DNA from: Arhodomonas sp051195215
GTDB taxonomy: Bacteria; Pseudomonadota; Gammaproteobacteria; Nitrococcales; Nitrococcaceae
NCBI RefSeq assembly: GCF_051195215.1
Contig: NZ_JBNAZM010000001.1
Span: forward strand, 62,001 to 126,000
Direction: 5' to 3'
Length of the DNA stretch: 64,000 nt
Below the pieces are notes generated by a model that searched no databases, was not told the DNA's origin, and saw only the letters and a program-made list of their open reading frames with translations. Below, piece after piece: positions 52,108 to 60,846 of this stretch. The first letter of the stretch is position 1, and each line of letters starts with the position of its first letter. A program made the position numbers and the translations under genes.

Positions 52108-53580
52108 TCAGCGCAACCGGCTGAGCTGATTGCCGGGCAGGAAGGGATCGGCCTGGCCGTCATGGCGCCCGACCAGCATGTTGGCCAGGAACATGGCACT
52201 GGCCGTATGGAAGCGGTCGTCGGTCACGCGCCAACCGTCGTCGTCGCGGTGCACCGCCGAGGCGAACACCGGCGCGACCCCTGCTTCCGTCGGGGCCGGC
52301 AACGCCGGATGAGCGAAGTGCGCGGCGGGCTCTGCCTCGCGGTACCCGGGCGCCACCAACGGCAACGGGCTGGCGAGCTGCAGGCCGGCCTCTGCCAGTA
52401 CGGTTTCCATAAACCGGGGGTAGATATCCGCTGCCTGTTGCGCGACGGCGTCACCCGCGTGCCAGCGCATGGCGTTCAACGCGGCGGCCACGGCACCCAT
52501 GCGCAGCGGCGTGTAGCTGAACCCGGTGTCGGCCTCCGGGGTGCGGAAGACGCCGACCCGCGCCCGCCACAGCGGCAGCAGGTCGTTGCGGAACGTCTCC
52601 GTGGCCGCTTTCGAGAAGTCGTCATCGCCGAGCAGCCGGCCGGCCTCGTTCAGGCCGTAGACGGCCAGGGCCACGTCTTCGAGGGCGCGGCCCGGGCTTT
52701 CCAGAAGAGCATCGGCATGCTCCCGCGCAAGCCTGAATGCCCCAGCCCGGTCGTCCGTGGTCAGCGCGTAACGCCCCAGGGCCTCGATGGCGAGGGCACG
52801 GTCGGCCGGTGTCGTCGGTCGGAGCTCGTTCACAGCCTCGAAGGCCATGCCTGCCAGCGCTCGATACGCGGTTGGGTCGACCAAATCCCGATACGCGGCA
52901 TGCCAGTAATCCGTCCGGTCACTGGTCGCCGCCAGGATCAGATTCGAGACGCCCCAGAGCACGGCTGCCTGATCACGGGCGTTCGGCTCGGCGAAACGGC
53001 CGTCGGTGCCCCTTGCCGCGAACAGCCTGCGCGGATCGAGCAGGCGCCGCTCCAGTACCTCGGCCTGGGCCTGAGCCTGAGGCAGCATCAGCAGCGCGGC
53101 GAGACGATCCGGTTTGCGGTCGTGGTAGCGCAGGTGGAACTCGGGGCTGGCGACCTTCGCCAGCGTCCAGGCTTGTGCCCCGGGGTCGAGCGTACGATCG
53201 AACGTGTTCGCTTGCCAGGCGAGCGTCTGCGGCTTCGCGAAATCGGCGTCATCGCCGAGCCTCGGGCTGCCTGCGGCGTAGACGGCACCGACCAGCGCCA
53301 TCTCGGGCATCGGCGGGCGGGCGACGTAGCCGGCGTGCTTCAACAGCTCGTCGAGCTCCGACATGGACAGCTCGAGCGGCTCGCCCAGGCCGCTGAACAT
53401 CACCGCATTGGCGAGCGTCGAGCGCGCCGCCCAGTGGGCCGCCGTATCGACGTTGTCCGCGTCGCCGTCGAAGCCCCCGGCCGATTGCGCGGCCGTAGCC
53501 GGCAGTGCGGCCGCGGCGAGCACGATCGCCAGCGACAGCACGAGTCGTTTGCCGGCGCGATGATGCCGTCGTGTGTTCAT
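52108..53580 (-). CDS. Secreted helical protein of unknown function (490 aa)
   Basis: An N-terminal signal peptide (LVLSLAIVLAAAALPATAAQS) leads to a long, mostly helical, Ala/Leu-rich chain with repeated W/YxxA segments. The overall look suggests an alpha-alpha barrel, but no catalytic motif or known family was recognised. Its ATG overlaps the stop of the upstream membrane-protein fragment (ATGA), so it belongs to the metal operon. A periplasmic role in metal handling is inferred only from position. Confidence 0.65.
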   Translation of the reverse strand: MNTRRHHRAGKRLVLSLAIVLAAAALPATAAQSAGGFDGDADNVDTAAHWAARSTLANAVMFSGLGEPLELSMSELDELLKHAGYVARPPMPEMALVGAVYAAGSPRLGDDADFAKPQTLAWQANTFDRTLDPGAQAWTLAKVASPEFHLRYHDRKPDRLAALLMLPQAQAQAEVLERRLLDPRRLFAARGTDGRFAEPNARDQAAVLWGVSNLILAATSDRTDYWHAAYRDLVDPTAYRALAGMAFEAVNELRPTTPADRALAIEALGRYALTTDDRAGAFRLAREHADALLESPGRALEDVALAVYGLNEAGRLLGDDDFSKAATETFRNDLLPLWRARVGVFRTPEADTGFSYTPLRMGAVAAALNAMRWHAGDAVAQQAADIYPRFMETVLAEAGLQLASPLPLVAPGYREAEPAAHFAHPALPAPTEAGVAPVFASAVHRDDDGWRVTDDRFHTASAMFLANMLVGRHDGQADPFLPGNQLSRLR

Positions 53581-53882
53581 GTCCAGTTTTCCAGGTCCGT
53601 GAATAGCCCGAAGCCGATCGACCACAGCCCCAGCGCGATCAGCACGACGCCGGCCCAGAACGGGGCCCGGGCGGAGAGGCCGGCGAGCCGGTCGAGCACG
53701 CGTCGCATCGGCGCCCACATCACCGCCGCCACCAGCGGCAGCGACAGCGCCAGGCCGAACAGTCCCAGCGAGACGAAACCCTCCCAGTGGCTCGTCAGTG
53801 CGGGACACCGCGCAACCCCGCCGCACCGGGGCGCCCGCCGCCGCACACTTGGGCCACCGCGCGATAGTCGCCAAGCAACCAA
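53577..53882 (-). pseudogene. C-terminal fragment of a polytopic membrane protein
   Basis: The frame has two good helices (EGFVSLGLFGLALSLPLVAA and PFWAGVVLIALGLWSIGFGL) with a basic link, as at the end of CcdA/DsbD-like or related transporters. The first 30 residues of the frame do not resemble a natural N-terminus and overlap the fused heavy-metal gene. The family is uncertain. It appears to be what remains of a larger gene after a deletion or frameshift. Confidence 0.5.
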
Positions 53883-54125
53883 CGCGGCCGAACCACCCCC
53901 GTCATAAAAAGACCGAAGAGCACGATCACCGCACCCGCTTCGACATCGGTCTCGATCTTTGCCAAGCCGTCGATCTTGTCGAACTGCTTCTCGATGGCGT
54001 AGGTGCAGAAGGGACAGGCGAGTCCGGTGACCTCAACGCGGTGGCACGGGCCGGCGGCGGTGGCCACTGCCGAAATGCTTGCGGCGACGAACGCCAGCGA
54101 AACCGAGCGAATCCTGCGGGGTCAT
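53795..54125 (-). pseudogene. Frameshifted heavy-metal-domain gene fused to membrane-protein sequence
   Basis: The ATG at 54125 overlaps the merR stop, but it is out of frame with the obvious product. If one C of the CCCC run at 54118-54121 is removed, the frame gives MTRRIRSVSLAFVAASISA, a signal peptide, then the HMA domain RVEVTGLACPFCTYAIEKQF. After DVEAGAVIV the HMA domain stops short and the frame continues into LFGLFMTGVVRPRWLLGDYR, which looks like a piece of a CcdA-type protein. The HMA carries a C-x2-C metal site. A single-base insertion plus a fusion, or a sequencing error, would explain it. Confidence 0.6.
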
Positions 54126-54565
54126 GGCTGTTTGCCTCCGTCGGTTGAGCCGTTCTCCCGTGCACCCTGATCGAGGGCCTCGATGATCGAGCAGCCGCCC
54201 AGCGGTCCCCCGCCGGGACAGGCTTCCAGGAGCTCGTGCAGTGCCGTGCGTATGTGTTCGAGCCGCTCGATCTTGTTTTCCACATCGGCGAGCTTGGCGC
54301 GGGCCTGCTGCTTGACCGAAGCGGCGTCGGCGGTCGTGTCGGTACGCAGGGCGAGGAGATCGCGCGCCTCGCGCAGCGAGAAGCCGAGCTCCTGGGCCTG
54401 GCGAATGAAGCGTATGCGGCGCACGGTTTCCTGTGAGTAGATCCGGAATCCGCCATTAGCCGGCCGTGGCGGTTGCTCGATCAGCCCCTGACGCTCGTAG
54501 AAGCGGACCGTCTCGACACCGACACCGGCCGCGTGGGCCGCTTTGCTGATCGTCATGCGGGACAT
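54122..54565 (-). CDS. MerR-family metal-responsive regulator
   Basis: The 147-aa protein has the MerR N-terminal helix-turn-helix (TISKAAHAAGVGVETVRFYE) and the dimerisation helix, then ACPGGGPLGGCSIIEAL. The last two metal-binding cysteines are spaced C-x8-C, as in MerR itself, but the first mercury ligand (Cys82 of MerR) is replaced by Ala (TADAASV). ATG 54565 has AAGGAGG 8 bp upstream. The gene heads the operon and is read in the same direction as its targets. The metal is uncertain. Confidence 0.85.
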   Translation of the reverse strand: MSRMTISKAAHAAGVGVETVRFYERQGLIEQPPRPANGGFRIYSQETVRRIRFIRQAQELGFSLREARDLLALRTDTTADAASVKQQARAKLADVENKIERLEHIRTALHELLEACPGGGPLGGCSIIEALDQGARENGSTDGGKQP

Positions 54566-54585
54566 CGAACACCTCCTTTTCCAGG

Positions 54586-54617
54586 ACGCTAGTGTCCGTA
54601 CCGTGGTACAGAGTCAA
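54586..54617 (-). promoter_or_regulatory. mer-like promoter-operator for the MerR-led operon
   Basis: Read on the minus strand, TTGACT (-35, 54617-54612) and TAGCGT (-10, 54591-54586) are 20 bp apart, the over-long spacing that MerR proteins correct by twisting DNA. Inside the spacer lies the dyad GTACCACGGTAC, close to the mer operator pattern GTAC-N4-GTAC. The MerR start lies 21 bp downstream of the -10. Confidence 0.75.
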
Positions 54618-54698
54618 GACCCACAGCGATCCGGAGCGGCTGCCAGGCAGTAGGTAGTGGCGACCCGCGCGCCCATAGCCGGTGCCCGCCTACGTAAT

Positions 54699-54725
54699 GG
54701 CTGCGCCGGGATACGTATCGCAGCC
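54699..54725. terminator. Stem-loop downstream of soxG
   Basis: A 7-bp stem (GGCTGCG / CGCAGCC, 13-nt loop containing ATACGTAT) lies in the 255-bp gap between merR and soxG. It is about 96 bp past the soxG stop and has no T-tract. Confidence 0.3.
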
Positions 54726-54820
54726 GCAGACCGGAGAGCCCCGGCCGGTAGCACGCCCGCGCCGCTCACGAACGCGCTGTCATACCGTTCGTGGGTTGCC
54801 GTCCAGTTGCCCGAACGGGC

Positions 54821-55339
54821 TCAGTCACGCTCGAAGCCGTGAACGGTGTCGACGAGCCAGTCCCAGAGACAGCGAGCGTAGCTACGCGGCACGTACACGG
54901 CGATGCGATCCGTTGCCTCGACGTGGAGCACGACCGGGATGCCCCGAAACGCCCCCGGCATGCTCGCCGTACCGTTGCGCGACGCGCTCTCCAGGTCGAG
55001 CCATGTGCCGCTTTCGAGCACCCCGCTCGCACGGGCGTGAATGACGCGAATACGACACCACCCATGGCTGAGATCGACTGCGTCGGCATCCGGGCAGCCC
55101 TCGCGCAATCGCACCAGCAACGCCGGCGCCCTGGTGACCTCCGAGACCACCAGATATCGCAACGGTCCACACGGCACGATTGCGTCGTTGGCTTGCAGCG
55201 ATGCTCGAACGTGTCCCACATCGGCGCCCTCGATCTGCGCGATGGCGGCTGGTTGCACGGGACTGAGCCCAAGCGCCTCGTCCGAGGCGGCAACCCCCGC
55301 CAGCGGTAAGCGGTACTCGTTGACAGTGGTCTCAGTCAC
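54821..55339 (-). CDS. soxG: Sarcosine oxidase-like gamma subunit
   Basis: The 172-aa protein is the last gene of the sox genes and matches SoxG by position, length and features (AVDLSHGWCRIRV, ALVRLREGCPDADAVDL, SYARCLWDWLVDTVHGF). The gamma subunit has no cofactor and helps to hold the heterotetramer. Its start overlaps the soxA stop by 8 bp. Confidence 0.83.
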   Translation of the reverse strand: MTETTVNEYRLPLAGVAASDEALGLSPVQPAAIAQIEGADVGHVRASLQANDAIVPCGPLRYLVVSEVTRAPALLVRLREGCPDADAVDLSHGWCRIRVIHARASGVLESGTWLDLESASRNGTASMPGAFRGIPVVLHVEATDRIAVYVPRSYARCLWDWLVDTVHGFERD

Positions 55340-58280
55340 GTGCGCGACTCCCGCTCGGATCGTGAAATACCGGTTCGGACACGGTTACCGGTGACTGCTC
55401 GCCGGTAACGGGCGATGCAGCGATAAGCTCGTCCCCCACGGCAGCGCCGGCGAGGAGTCCCAGTGCCACCGGGCGATCCAGGGCAACGCTGTACGCCGGC
55501 GAGGTGACGCGCCCGAGGCTCGTTTGCATGCGGCCGCCGTGTGGTCGGGCAAGCACCTGAGCACCGGCGGGAATCGGTGAACCATTGGCGCGAGCGACGA
55601 ACCCCATGAGCCGCGGCCGACCCGGGTCGGCGAATACCGGACACGCCAGGGAGCGAGCGCCGACGAAATCCACGTTAGCGCGCACCATCCGCCCCATACC
55701 CAGATCGTAAGGGCTCGTGCGTCCGTCGATCTCAGCGCCCACCACCACGTGCCCCTTCTCCACCCGCATATAATCCATCGCTTCCAGGCCGTAGGGTGCG
55801 ACCCCGTACTGCCGTCCCTCGGCAAGGAGCGCCTCCCACAAGGCTTCGCCGTAATCGGCGGGCACGGCTACCTCGTATGCCCGCTCCCCCGAGAAGGTCA
55901 CCCGGGCGATTCGAGCGGGCTCCCCGCGAAACGCGATTTGTTGCACGCCGAGAAATGGCAGTCCCTCGCCGGATAGATTCAGCGCCGGCCAGATTCCATG
56001 GAGCAGCTCGCGGCTCAGCGGGCCGGCGATGGCCACCACCGCCCACTGCTCGGTCACGGGAGTCAGGCGAATGCTGAGCTCCGGCCAGATCGCCTGACGA
56101 TAGAACTCGATGTGGGAGAGCACCGCTTCCGCGTTGATGGTGGTCGTGGTGATCGCGAAACGGTCCGGAGCGAGCCGTATCACGGTGCCGTCATCGAACA
56201 CGAACCCGTCGTCGCGAAGCATGACCCCGTAACGGGCCCGTCCGACGGCAGTCCGCGCGCAGCCATTCATGTAGATTCTGTTCACGAATGCCGCCGCGTC
56301 GTTGCCGTGCACCTCGATCTTGCCGAGGGTGGAGACATCGGCGATGCCCACTGCCTGCCTCACCGTCCGTGCCTCGGCGATGGCTGCAGACTCGGGGTCC
56401 CTGCCGTGGCACCGATAGTACCGGGGGCGTAACCACAGCCCCGACGGCATGAACGCCGCGTCCGCGGCGACATGGCAGTCATGCAGCGGTGACCGACGGG
56501 TGGGCGCGAGGCGTTCGCCGTGCTCGCGGCCTGCGAGCGCGGCGAGCGAAACCGCGCTGACCGGCGGGCGGGCTGTGGTGATACCAACGGATTCGGGAGG
56601 CTGCCCCAGGCGCGCCGCGACCACTTGCATGCCATTGATCTGGCTCGTACGTCCCTGCTCGGTGCCCATGCCGAGCGTGGTGTAACGTTTGACGTGCTCG
56701 ATATCCTGGTAGCCTTCCCGCAGCGCCTGCGCCAGGTCGGCGGTGGTCACGTCGTTTTGCAGGTCCACGAAGCACTTGCCGCGCCTTTCGCCGCCCCCGA
56801 CCTCCACGGTACCGGCGCCGCGCCAGCTCGCAAGTGCATGGGGGGCAACCACCGTGGGCTGCTTGTGCGTGATCGCCGTGGCCAGGCCGAGCCGCTCGCA
56901 CGCGAGAAGCCCTGCACGTTCGCCATCCTGCATGCAGGCCTCGAGGCCATCGCCGCCATTACAGACGCCGGCGGCGTCCACGCCGTTGTCCGTGGCGCCG
57001 GCGACGGGACGAAACGCGCCCCAGGTTTCGTCGAAGTGCAACGGAGCGTCGAGGCAGGCGAGGAGATGCACGACCGGTGTCCACCCCCCTGATACGGTCA
57101 GCAGGTCGCAAGCGAGGCGGTGCCGTCTGGCACCGCTAGTGAGCGTCATCCCTGTGATGTGACGCCGGCCGCCGATGTGCGAGACCCGCGCCGCGTTCAA
57201 CAGCGGAACATCCTGCACGTCCGCAGGCAGAGCCGCCCGCTCGCGCACATCGGCCACAGCCACGACCGTGGCGCCAGCCGAGCGCAAGGCACGCACCGTG
57301 TCCACGGCGCTGTCGTTGTTCTGGAGCACCACTGCCCGGCGGCCAGGCAGCACCCCGTACGCACGGATGTACCGCCGTGCAGCGCCGGCGAGCATGATGC
57401 CCGGACGGTCGTTGTTCGCGAACAGCAGTGGCCGTTCGATGCCGCCACAGGCGAGAATGATTCGAGCGGCACGCACGGTGTAAAGGCGCTGATTGCCGTC
57501 GCTGTGCGTCTGGGCGATCACCGCCACTCCCCCACGGTACAGGCCCGAGACTCGTGCGCGCGTGAGCACGGTGAGTTCCGGACATGCCGCGAGATCCGCG
57601 GAAAACGCGTGTGCCCAGACTGGCGCCGGCTGGCCGTCTATTCGGACGTCGGTCTCGTGAAGCGCGCCTCCGAGACGGTTACCCGCGTCGGCGAGCACCA
57701 CCCGAGCGCCGCACGCGGTGGCGGCACGGGCGGCCATCAGCCCGGCGGCACCGCCGCCGACGACAAGGACATCGCACGCGCGGTGGCGTTTATCGCTCCG
57801 GCTCGTCTCGGGCGCCAGGGGCGCGCGCCCGAGTCCGGCGGCTCGCCGCAACAGACGCTCGTAGGCTGGCCATGCCTGTGCAGGGGCGATGAAGGTCTTG
57901 TAGTAGAAGCCCGCCGACAGCAGTGGCGCGAACATACCGGCCGCGGCACCCGCATGCCAGCGCAACGAGGGCCAGCGGTTCTGGCTATGCACCCGAAGGC
58001 CGTCGTGGAGCGAGAGCGTGGTGGCCGGGGTATTCGGCCACTCACCGGTTGGAGTCCGGGCGTGGACCAACGCATTGGGCTCTTCTTCGCCCGCGGCGAA
58101 TATTCCGCGGGGGCGGTGGTATTTGAGGCTACGACCGAGAAGGTGGACGCCGTTGGCGAGCAAGGCGGAGGCCAGCGTGTCGCCGGCACGACCGCGATAG
58201 TGGTGGTCATCGAAGGTGAAATCGATCGGGCGAGCCTCGTCGACAAGGCTGCCAGGCCCATGACGGAACGGCTCGCTCAT
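55332..58280 (-). CDS. soxA: Sarcosine oxidase-like alpha subunit
   Basis: The 982-aa protein has an N-terminal ferredoxin-like region, an NAD-binding domain with CDVLVVGGGAAGLMAARAA and a C-terminal aminomethyltransferase-like domain (GIADVSTLGKIEVHGNDAAAF, EAMDYMRVEKGHVVVGAEID) that binds folate. In heterotetrameric sarcosine oxidases this subunit passes formaldehyde to tetrahydrofolate. ATG 58280 has GGAGG 5 bp upstream and overlaps the soxD stop (ATGA). The length is typical. Confidence 0.9.
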   Translation of the reverse strand: MSEPFRHGPGSLVDEARPIDFTFDDHHYRGRAGDTLASALLANGVHLLGRSLKYHRPRGIFAAGEEEPNALVHARTPTGEWPNTPATTLSLHDGLRVHSQNRWPSLRWHAGAAAGMFAPLLSAGFYYKTFIAPAQAWPAYERLLRRAAGLGRAPLAPETSRSDKRHRACDVLVVGGGAAGLMAARAATACGARVVLADAGNRLGGALHETDVRIDGQPAPVWAHAFSADLAACPELTVLTRARVSGLYRGGVAVIAQTHSDGNQRLYTVRAARIILACGGIERPLLFANNDRPGIMLAGAARRYIRAYGVLPGRRAVVLQNNDSAVDTVRALRSAGATVVAVADVRERAALPADVQDVPLLNAARVSHIGGRRHITGMTLTSGARRHRLACDLLTVSGGWTPVVHLLACLDAPLHFDETWGAFRPVAGATDNGVDAAGVCNGGDGLEACMQDGERAGLLACERLGLATAITHKQPTVVAPHALASWRGAGTVEVGGGERRGKCFVDLQNDVTTADLAQALREGYQDIEHVKRYTTLGMGTEQGRTSQINGMQVVAARLGQPPESVGITTARPPVSAVSLAALAGREHGERLAPTRRSPLHDCHVAADAAFMPSGLWLRPRYYRCHGRDPESAAIAEARTVRQAVGIADVSTLGKIEVHGNDAAAFVNRIYMNGCARTAVGRARYGVMLRDDGFVFDDGTVIRLAPDRFAITTTTINAEAVLSHIEFYRQAIWPELSIRLTPVTEQWAVVAIAGPLSRELLHGIWPALNLSGEGLPFLGVQQIAFRGEPARIARVTFSGERAYEVAVPADYGEALWEALLAEGRQYGVAPYGLEAMDYMRVEKGHVVVGAEIDGRTSPYDLGMGRMVRANVDFVGARSLACPVFADPGRPRLMGFVARANGSPIPAGAQVLARPHGGRMQTSLGRVTSPAYSVALDRPVALGLLAGAAVGDELIAASPVTGEQSPVTVSEPVFHDPSGSRARD

Positions 58281-58555
58281 GGAACCTCCGAGGCGGCTCG
58301 GTCGACGTCGCGTACGCTGAAAACCCGCTGGTTCACGGTGTCTCGGCGCACGACGAGCCAGCGGCGACACCCCCGCGTGTGCTCCCAGTACTCGGTGTGT
58401 TCGGATCCCGGATTTCGCCGCTGGTATAGATAGGCGGTCCACGCTTCGTCGTCGGCTTTGAGCGCATCGGCTGGTCGCCGTACCGTGGCGTCTCCGCCGT
58501 AGGTGAACTCGGTGCAGGGGCGCTCGCCACAGTGGGGGCAGGCTAGGTACAACAC
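58277..58555 (-). CDS. soxD: Sarcosine oxidase-like delta subunit
   Basis: The 92-aa protein has the zinc-type pattern YLACPHCGERPCTEFTYGG near its start and CRRWL near its end, a typical SoxD. GTG 58555 follows GGGAGG by 8 bp, and the 15-bp stem-loop at 58588-58619 lies just upstream. The end overlaps soxA by 4 bp. Confidence 0.88.
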   Translation of the reverse strand: MLYLACPHCGERPCTEFTYGGDATVRRPADALKADDEAWTAYLYQRRNPGSEHTEYWEHTRGCRRWLVVRRDTVNQRVFSVRDVDRAASEVP

Positions 58556-58587
58556 GCGACGGCCTCCCTTCAGGGCCTGTTGCTTAT

Positions 58588-58619
58588 CCCCGAAGGCCCG
58601 TCGCGACGGGCCTTCGGGG
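58588..58619. repeat. Perfect 15-bp stem-loop before soxD
   Basis: CCCCGAAGGCCCGTC and its complement are separated by only two bases. The structure lies 20-50 bases upstream of the soxD ribosome site, in the soxB-soxD gap of 180 bp. Lack of a T-tract argues against a simple terminator. It may stabilise mRNA or slow translation. Confidence 0.6.
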
Positions 58620-58735
58620 TGGGCCGGGCATCCGCTCGGGCGGCGTTGATCGTCGGTCATTCGCAGCCACCAAATGTCTCTCCTCGTGTCTAGTCTGGCC
58701 GGATTGCCGGCCCGGGGAGGCGCGCCCGGGAATAG

Positions 58736-59992
58736 CTAGTGGTAGCGCCAGGGCCTGGGCCCGTGCCCTTCTTCGGCGACGACGCGCCCGGTATGAAAGC
58801 GCTCCAGCGAGAATGGCCCAGCGAGCGCCGGCGTCTCGTCCGCGGCGATCATCCGGGCAAATGTCTCCCCGACCGCCGGCGTGGCTTTGAAACCGCCGTA
58901 ACACCAACCAGCGTTCACATAGAGCCCATCGAGCCCGGTTCTACTGAGGATCGGGCTACCGTCCATGGACATGTCGACCACCCCGCCCCAGGTGCGCATG
59001 AGCCGCAGCTGGCCGAATGCTGGAAAGAGCGAGACACAGCAGCGCGCCATGGCCTCGATAGTGGGCAGGTCACCGCGGCGGGCATAGGTGTTGTACCCGT
59101 CAATGTCGCCACCCAGGACCAGTTCGCCTTTGTCGCTCTGGCTAACGTAAAAGTTGAGCGTCCCATGGGTAACCACGGTATTCAGAACGGGTTTAACGGG
59201 TTCGGTGACTGCCGCCTGCAAGAGATGATTCTCCAGGGGCAGCCTCAGGGCCACGCTCGCGGCAAGATCCGAGGTACCCCCGCATGTGGCGAGCGCGACC
59301 TTGGCCGCACGGATCGATCCACGGGCAGTGTCGACGCCGGTGACGCGACCGCCGTCTCTCAGCACTGTCTGCACCGGGCAATGCTGAATCACGTCCACAC
59401 CGCGCTCGGCGGCGGCGCGCGCATAGCCCCATGCCAGGGCGTCGTGACGGGCTGTCCCGGCGCGGCGCTGCAGCAGACCGCCCGTCACCGGGAAGCGTGT
59501 GACTGTCGTGGTGTCCAACGTGGGAACCAACGTCTGGACGGCTGCAGCATCCAGGAGCTCCGCGTCCACGCCGGCTACCGCCATGGCGTTACCTCGGCGT
59601 GCCAGATCGTCCAATTGCGCGGTGCTGTGCGCCAGGTTGAGCACCCCACGCGGGCTGAACATGACGTTGAAGTTGAGCTCGTGGCTGAGCCTGGGCCACA
59701 GCGTCAATGCGCGCTCCGTCAGGGCGCGGCGTGCGGGGTGGAAGTAGTTCGAACGTACGATCGTGGTGTTACGCGCCACATTGCCCCCGCCGAGCCAGCC
59801 CTTTTCGACGACGGCGATGCGCTGCGGCGCGTAGTCGCGGGCAAGATGGTAGGCAGTCGCGAGTCCATGGCCGCCACCACCGACGATCACCACGTCGTAC
59901 TCGTGCTTCGGCGCCACGTCCGGCAGCGCCCGGGGCCAGCGGCGATGGCCACGAAACGCGTGATAGAGCAGTGTCAGCGCCGAATACCGCAT
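58736..59992 (-). CDS. soxB: Sarcosine oxidase-like beta subunit (FAD/FMN oxidoreductase)
   Basis: The 418-aa protein begins with YDVVIVGGGGHGLATAYHLA, the dinucleotide loop, and has RNTTIVRSNYFHPARRAL, where SoxB proteins hold covalent FMN at a His, plus TWGGVVDMSMDGSPIL and YVNAGWCYGGFKATPAVGE. It oxidises sarcosine or related N-methyl amines. The gene is 18 bp downstream of ehuA on the same strand, so importer and oxidase are likely co-transcribed. The substrate is not proven. Confidence 0.9.
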   Translation of the reverse strand: MRYSALTLLYHAFRGHRRWPRALPDVAPKHEYDVVIVGGGGHGLATAYHLARDYAPQRIAVVEKGWLGGGNVARNTTIVRSNYFHPARRALTERALTLWPRLSHELNFNVMFSPRGVLNLAHSTAQLDDLARRGNAMAVAGVDAELLDAAAVQTLVPTLDTTTVTRFPVTGGLLQRRAGTARHDALAWGYARAAAERGVDVIQHCPVQTVLRDGGRVTGVDTARGSIRAAKVALATCGGTSDLAASVALRLPLENHLLQAAVTEPVKPVLNTVVTHGTLNFYVSQSDKGELVLGGDIDGYNTYARRGDLPTIEAMARCCVSLFPAFGQLRLMRTWGGVVDMSMDGSPILSRTGLDGLYVNAGWCYGGFKATPAVGETFARMIAADETPALAGPFSLERFHTGRVVAEEGHGPRPWRYH

Positions 59993-60010
59993 GTCAGCTT
60001 TTGGCCTCTC

Positions 60011-60838
60011 TCAGCCGAGCACCGCGCGCAGGAATTGCTGCGTGCGGGGATTCTGCGGCGCCGTAAGGATCTCTCTCGCCGCCCCTTCCTCGCGGATCTG
60101 ACCCTCGTCGAAGAAGCACACCCGGTCGGCGAATTCCTTCGCGAAGCCCATCTCGTGGGTGACGATGAGCATGGTGATCCGATGCTCCTCGCCGATGCGC
60201 CGGATCGTGTTGAGGACTTCGCCCACGAGCTCGGGATCGAGCGCGGAGGTCACCTCGTCGAAGAGCATGACGCTCGGCCGCATGGCAAGCGACCGGGCAA
60301 TGGCGACGCGCTGCTGCTGGCCGCCGGAAAGCTGATTCGGATGCTGATCGCGCTTGTCCGACAGCCCCACCATGGCGAGCAACTCCTCACCGCGCGCGAC
60401 TGCCTCGCGGCAACTCAATCCCAGAACATGGATCGGCGCCTCGATGACGTTGCCCAGGGCACTCATGTGCGGGAAGAGGTGAAAATGCTGGAAGACCATG
60501 CCGATTTTCGCGCGTACCCGGCGAACGTGGGCGCGGTCGGCGGGCACCAGTCTGCCGCGACGCTCCATCCTATTGAGCGGCTCGCCATCCACGTAGATCA
60601 CCCCTTCTTCGGGAATCTCCAGCGTCATCAGCACACGCAGCAGCGTGGACTTGCCGGATCCGGAAGGCCCGATGATCGCGACGCGCTCGTTGTGGGCAAC
60701 ATCGAGTGTGAGCCGGTCGAGCACGACCAGGTCGCCGAACCGCTTGGTGACCTGGTCGAAGCGTACGATCGGGACATCGGCACCGCTCGGGGCACCGCGG
60801 TCGTCGCTGGGGGTTGCCGTCTCGGTCGTGCTTGCCAT
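60011..60838 (-). CDS. ehuA: Ectoine/hydroxyectoine ABC transporter ATPase, EhuA type
   Basis: The 275-aa ATPase has Walker A GPSGSGKST, LSGGQQQRVAIARSLAM, Walker B MLFDEVTSALDP and THEMGF. The segment VDGEPLNRMERRGRLVPADR fits the EhuA pattern, which differs from general GlnQ-type ATPases. It powers import through EhuC and EhuD. It lies 8 bp after ehuD. ATG 60838 is used. Confidence 0.9.
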   Translation of the reverse strand: MASTTETATPSDDRGAPSGADVPIVRFDQVTKRFGDLVVLDRLTLDVAHNERVAIIGPSGSGKSTLLRVLMTLEIPEEGVIYVDGEPLNRMERRGRLVPADRAHVRRVRAKIGMVFQHFHLFPHMSALGNVIEAPIHVLGLSCREAVARGEELLAMVGLSDKRDQHPNQLSGGQQQRVAIARSLAMRPSVMLFDEVTSALDPELVGEVLNTIRRIGEEHRITMLIVTHEMGFAKEFADRVCFFDEGQIREEGAAREILTAPQNPRTQQFLRAVLG

Positions 60839-60846
60839 GGTCTGCT

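Noticed and set aside
49556..52129. 857-codon open frame antisense to the metal ATPase
   Set aside because: Same length as the real gene but rich in His/Gly/Arg with no domain; a shadow frame.
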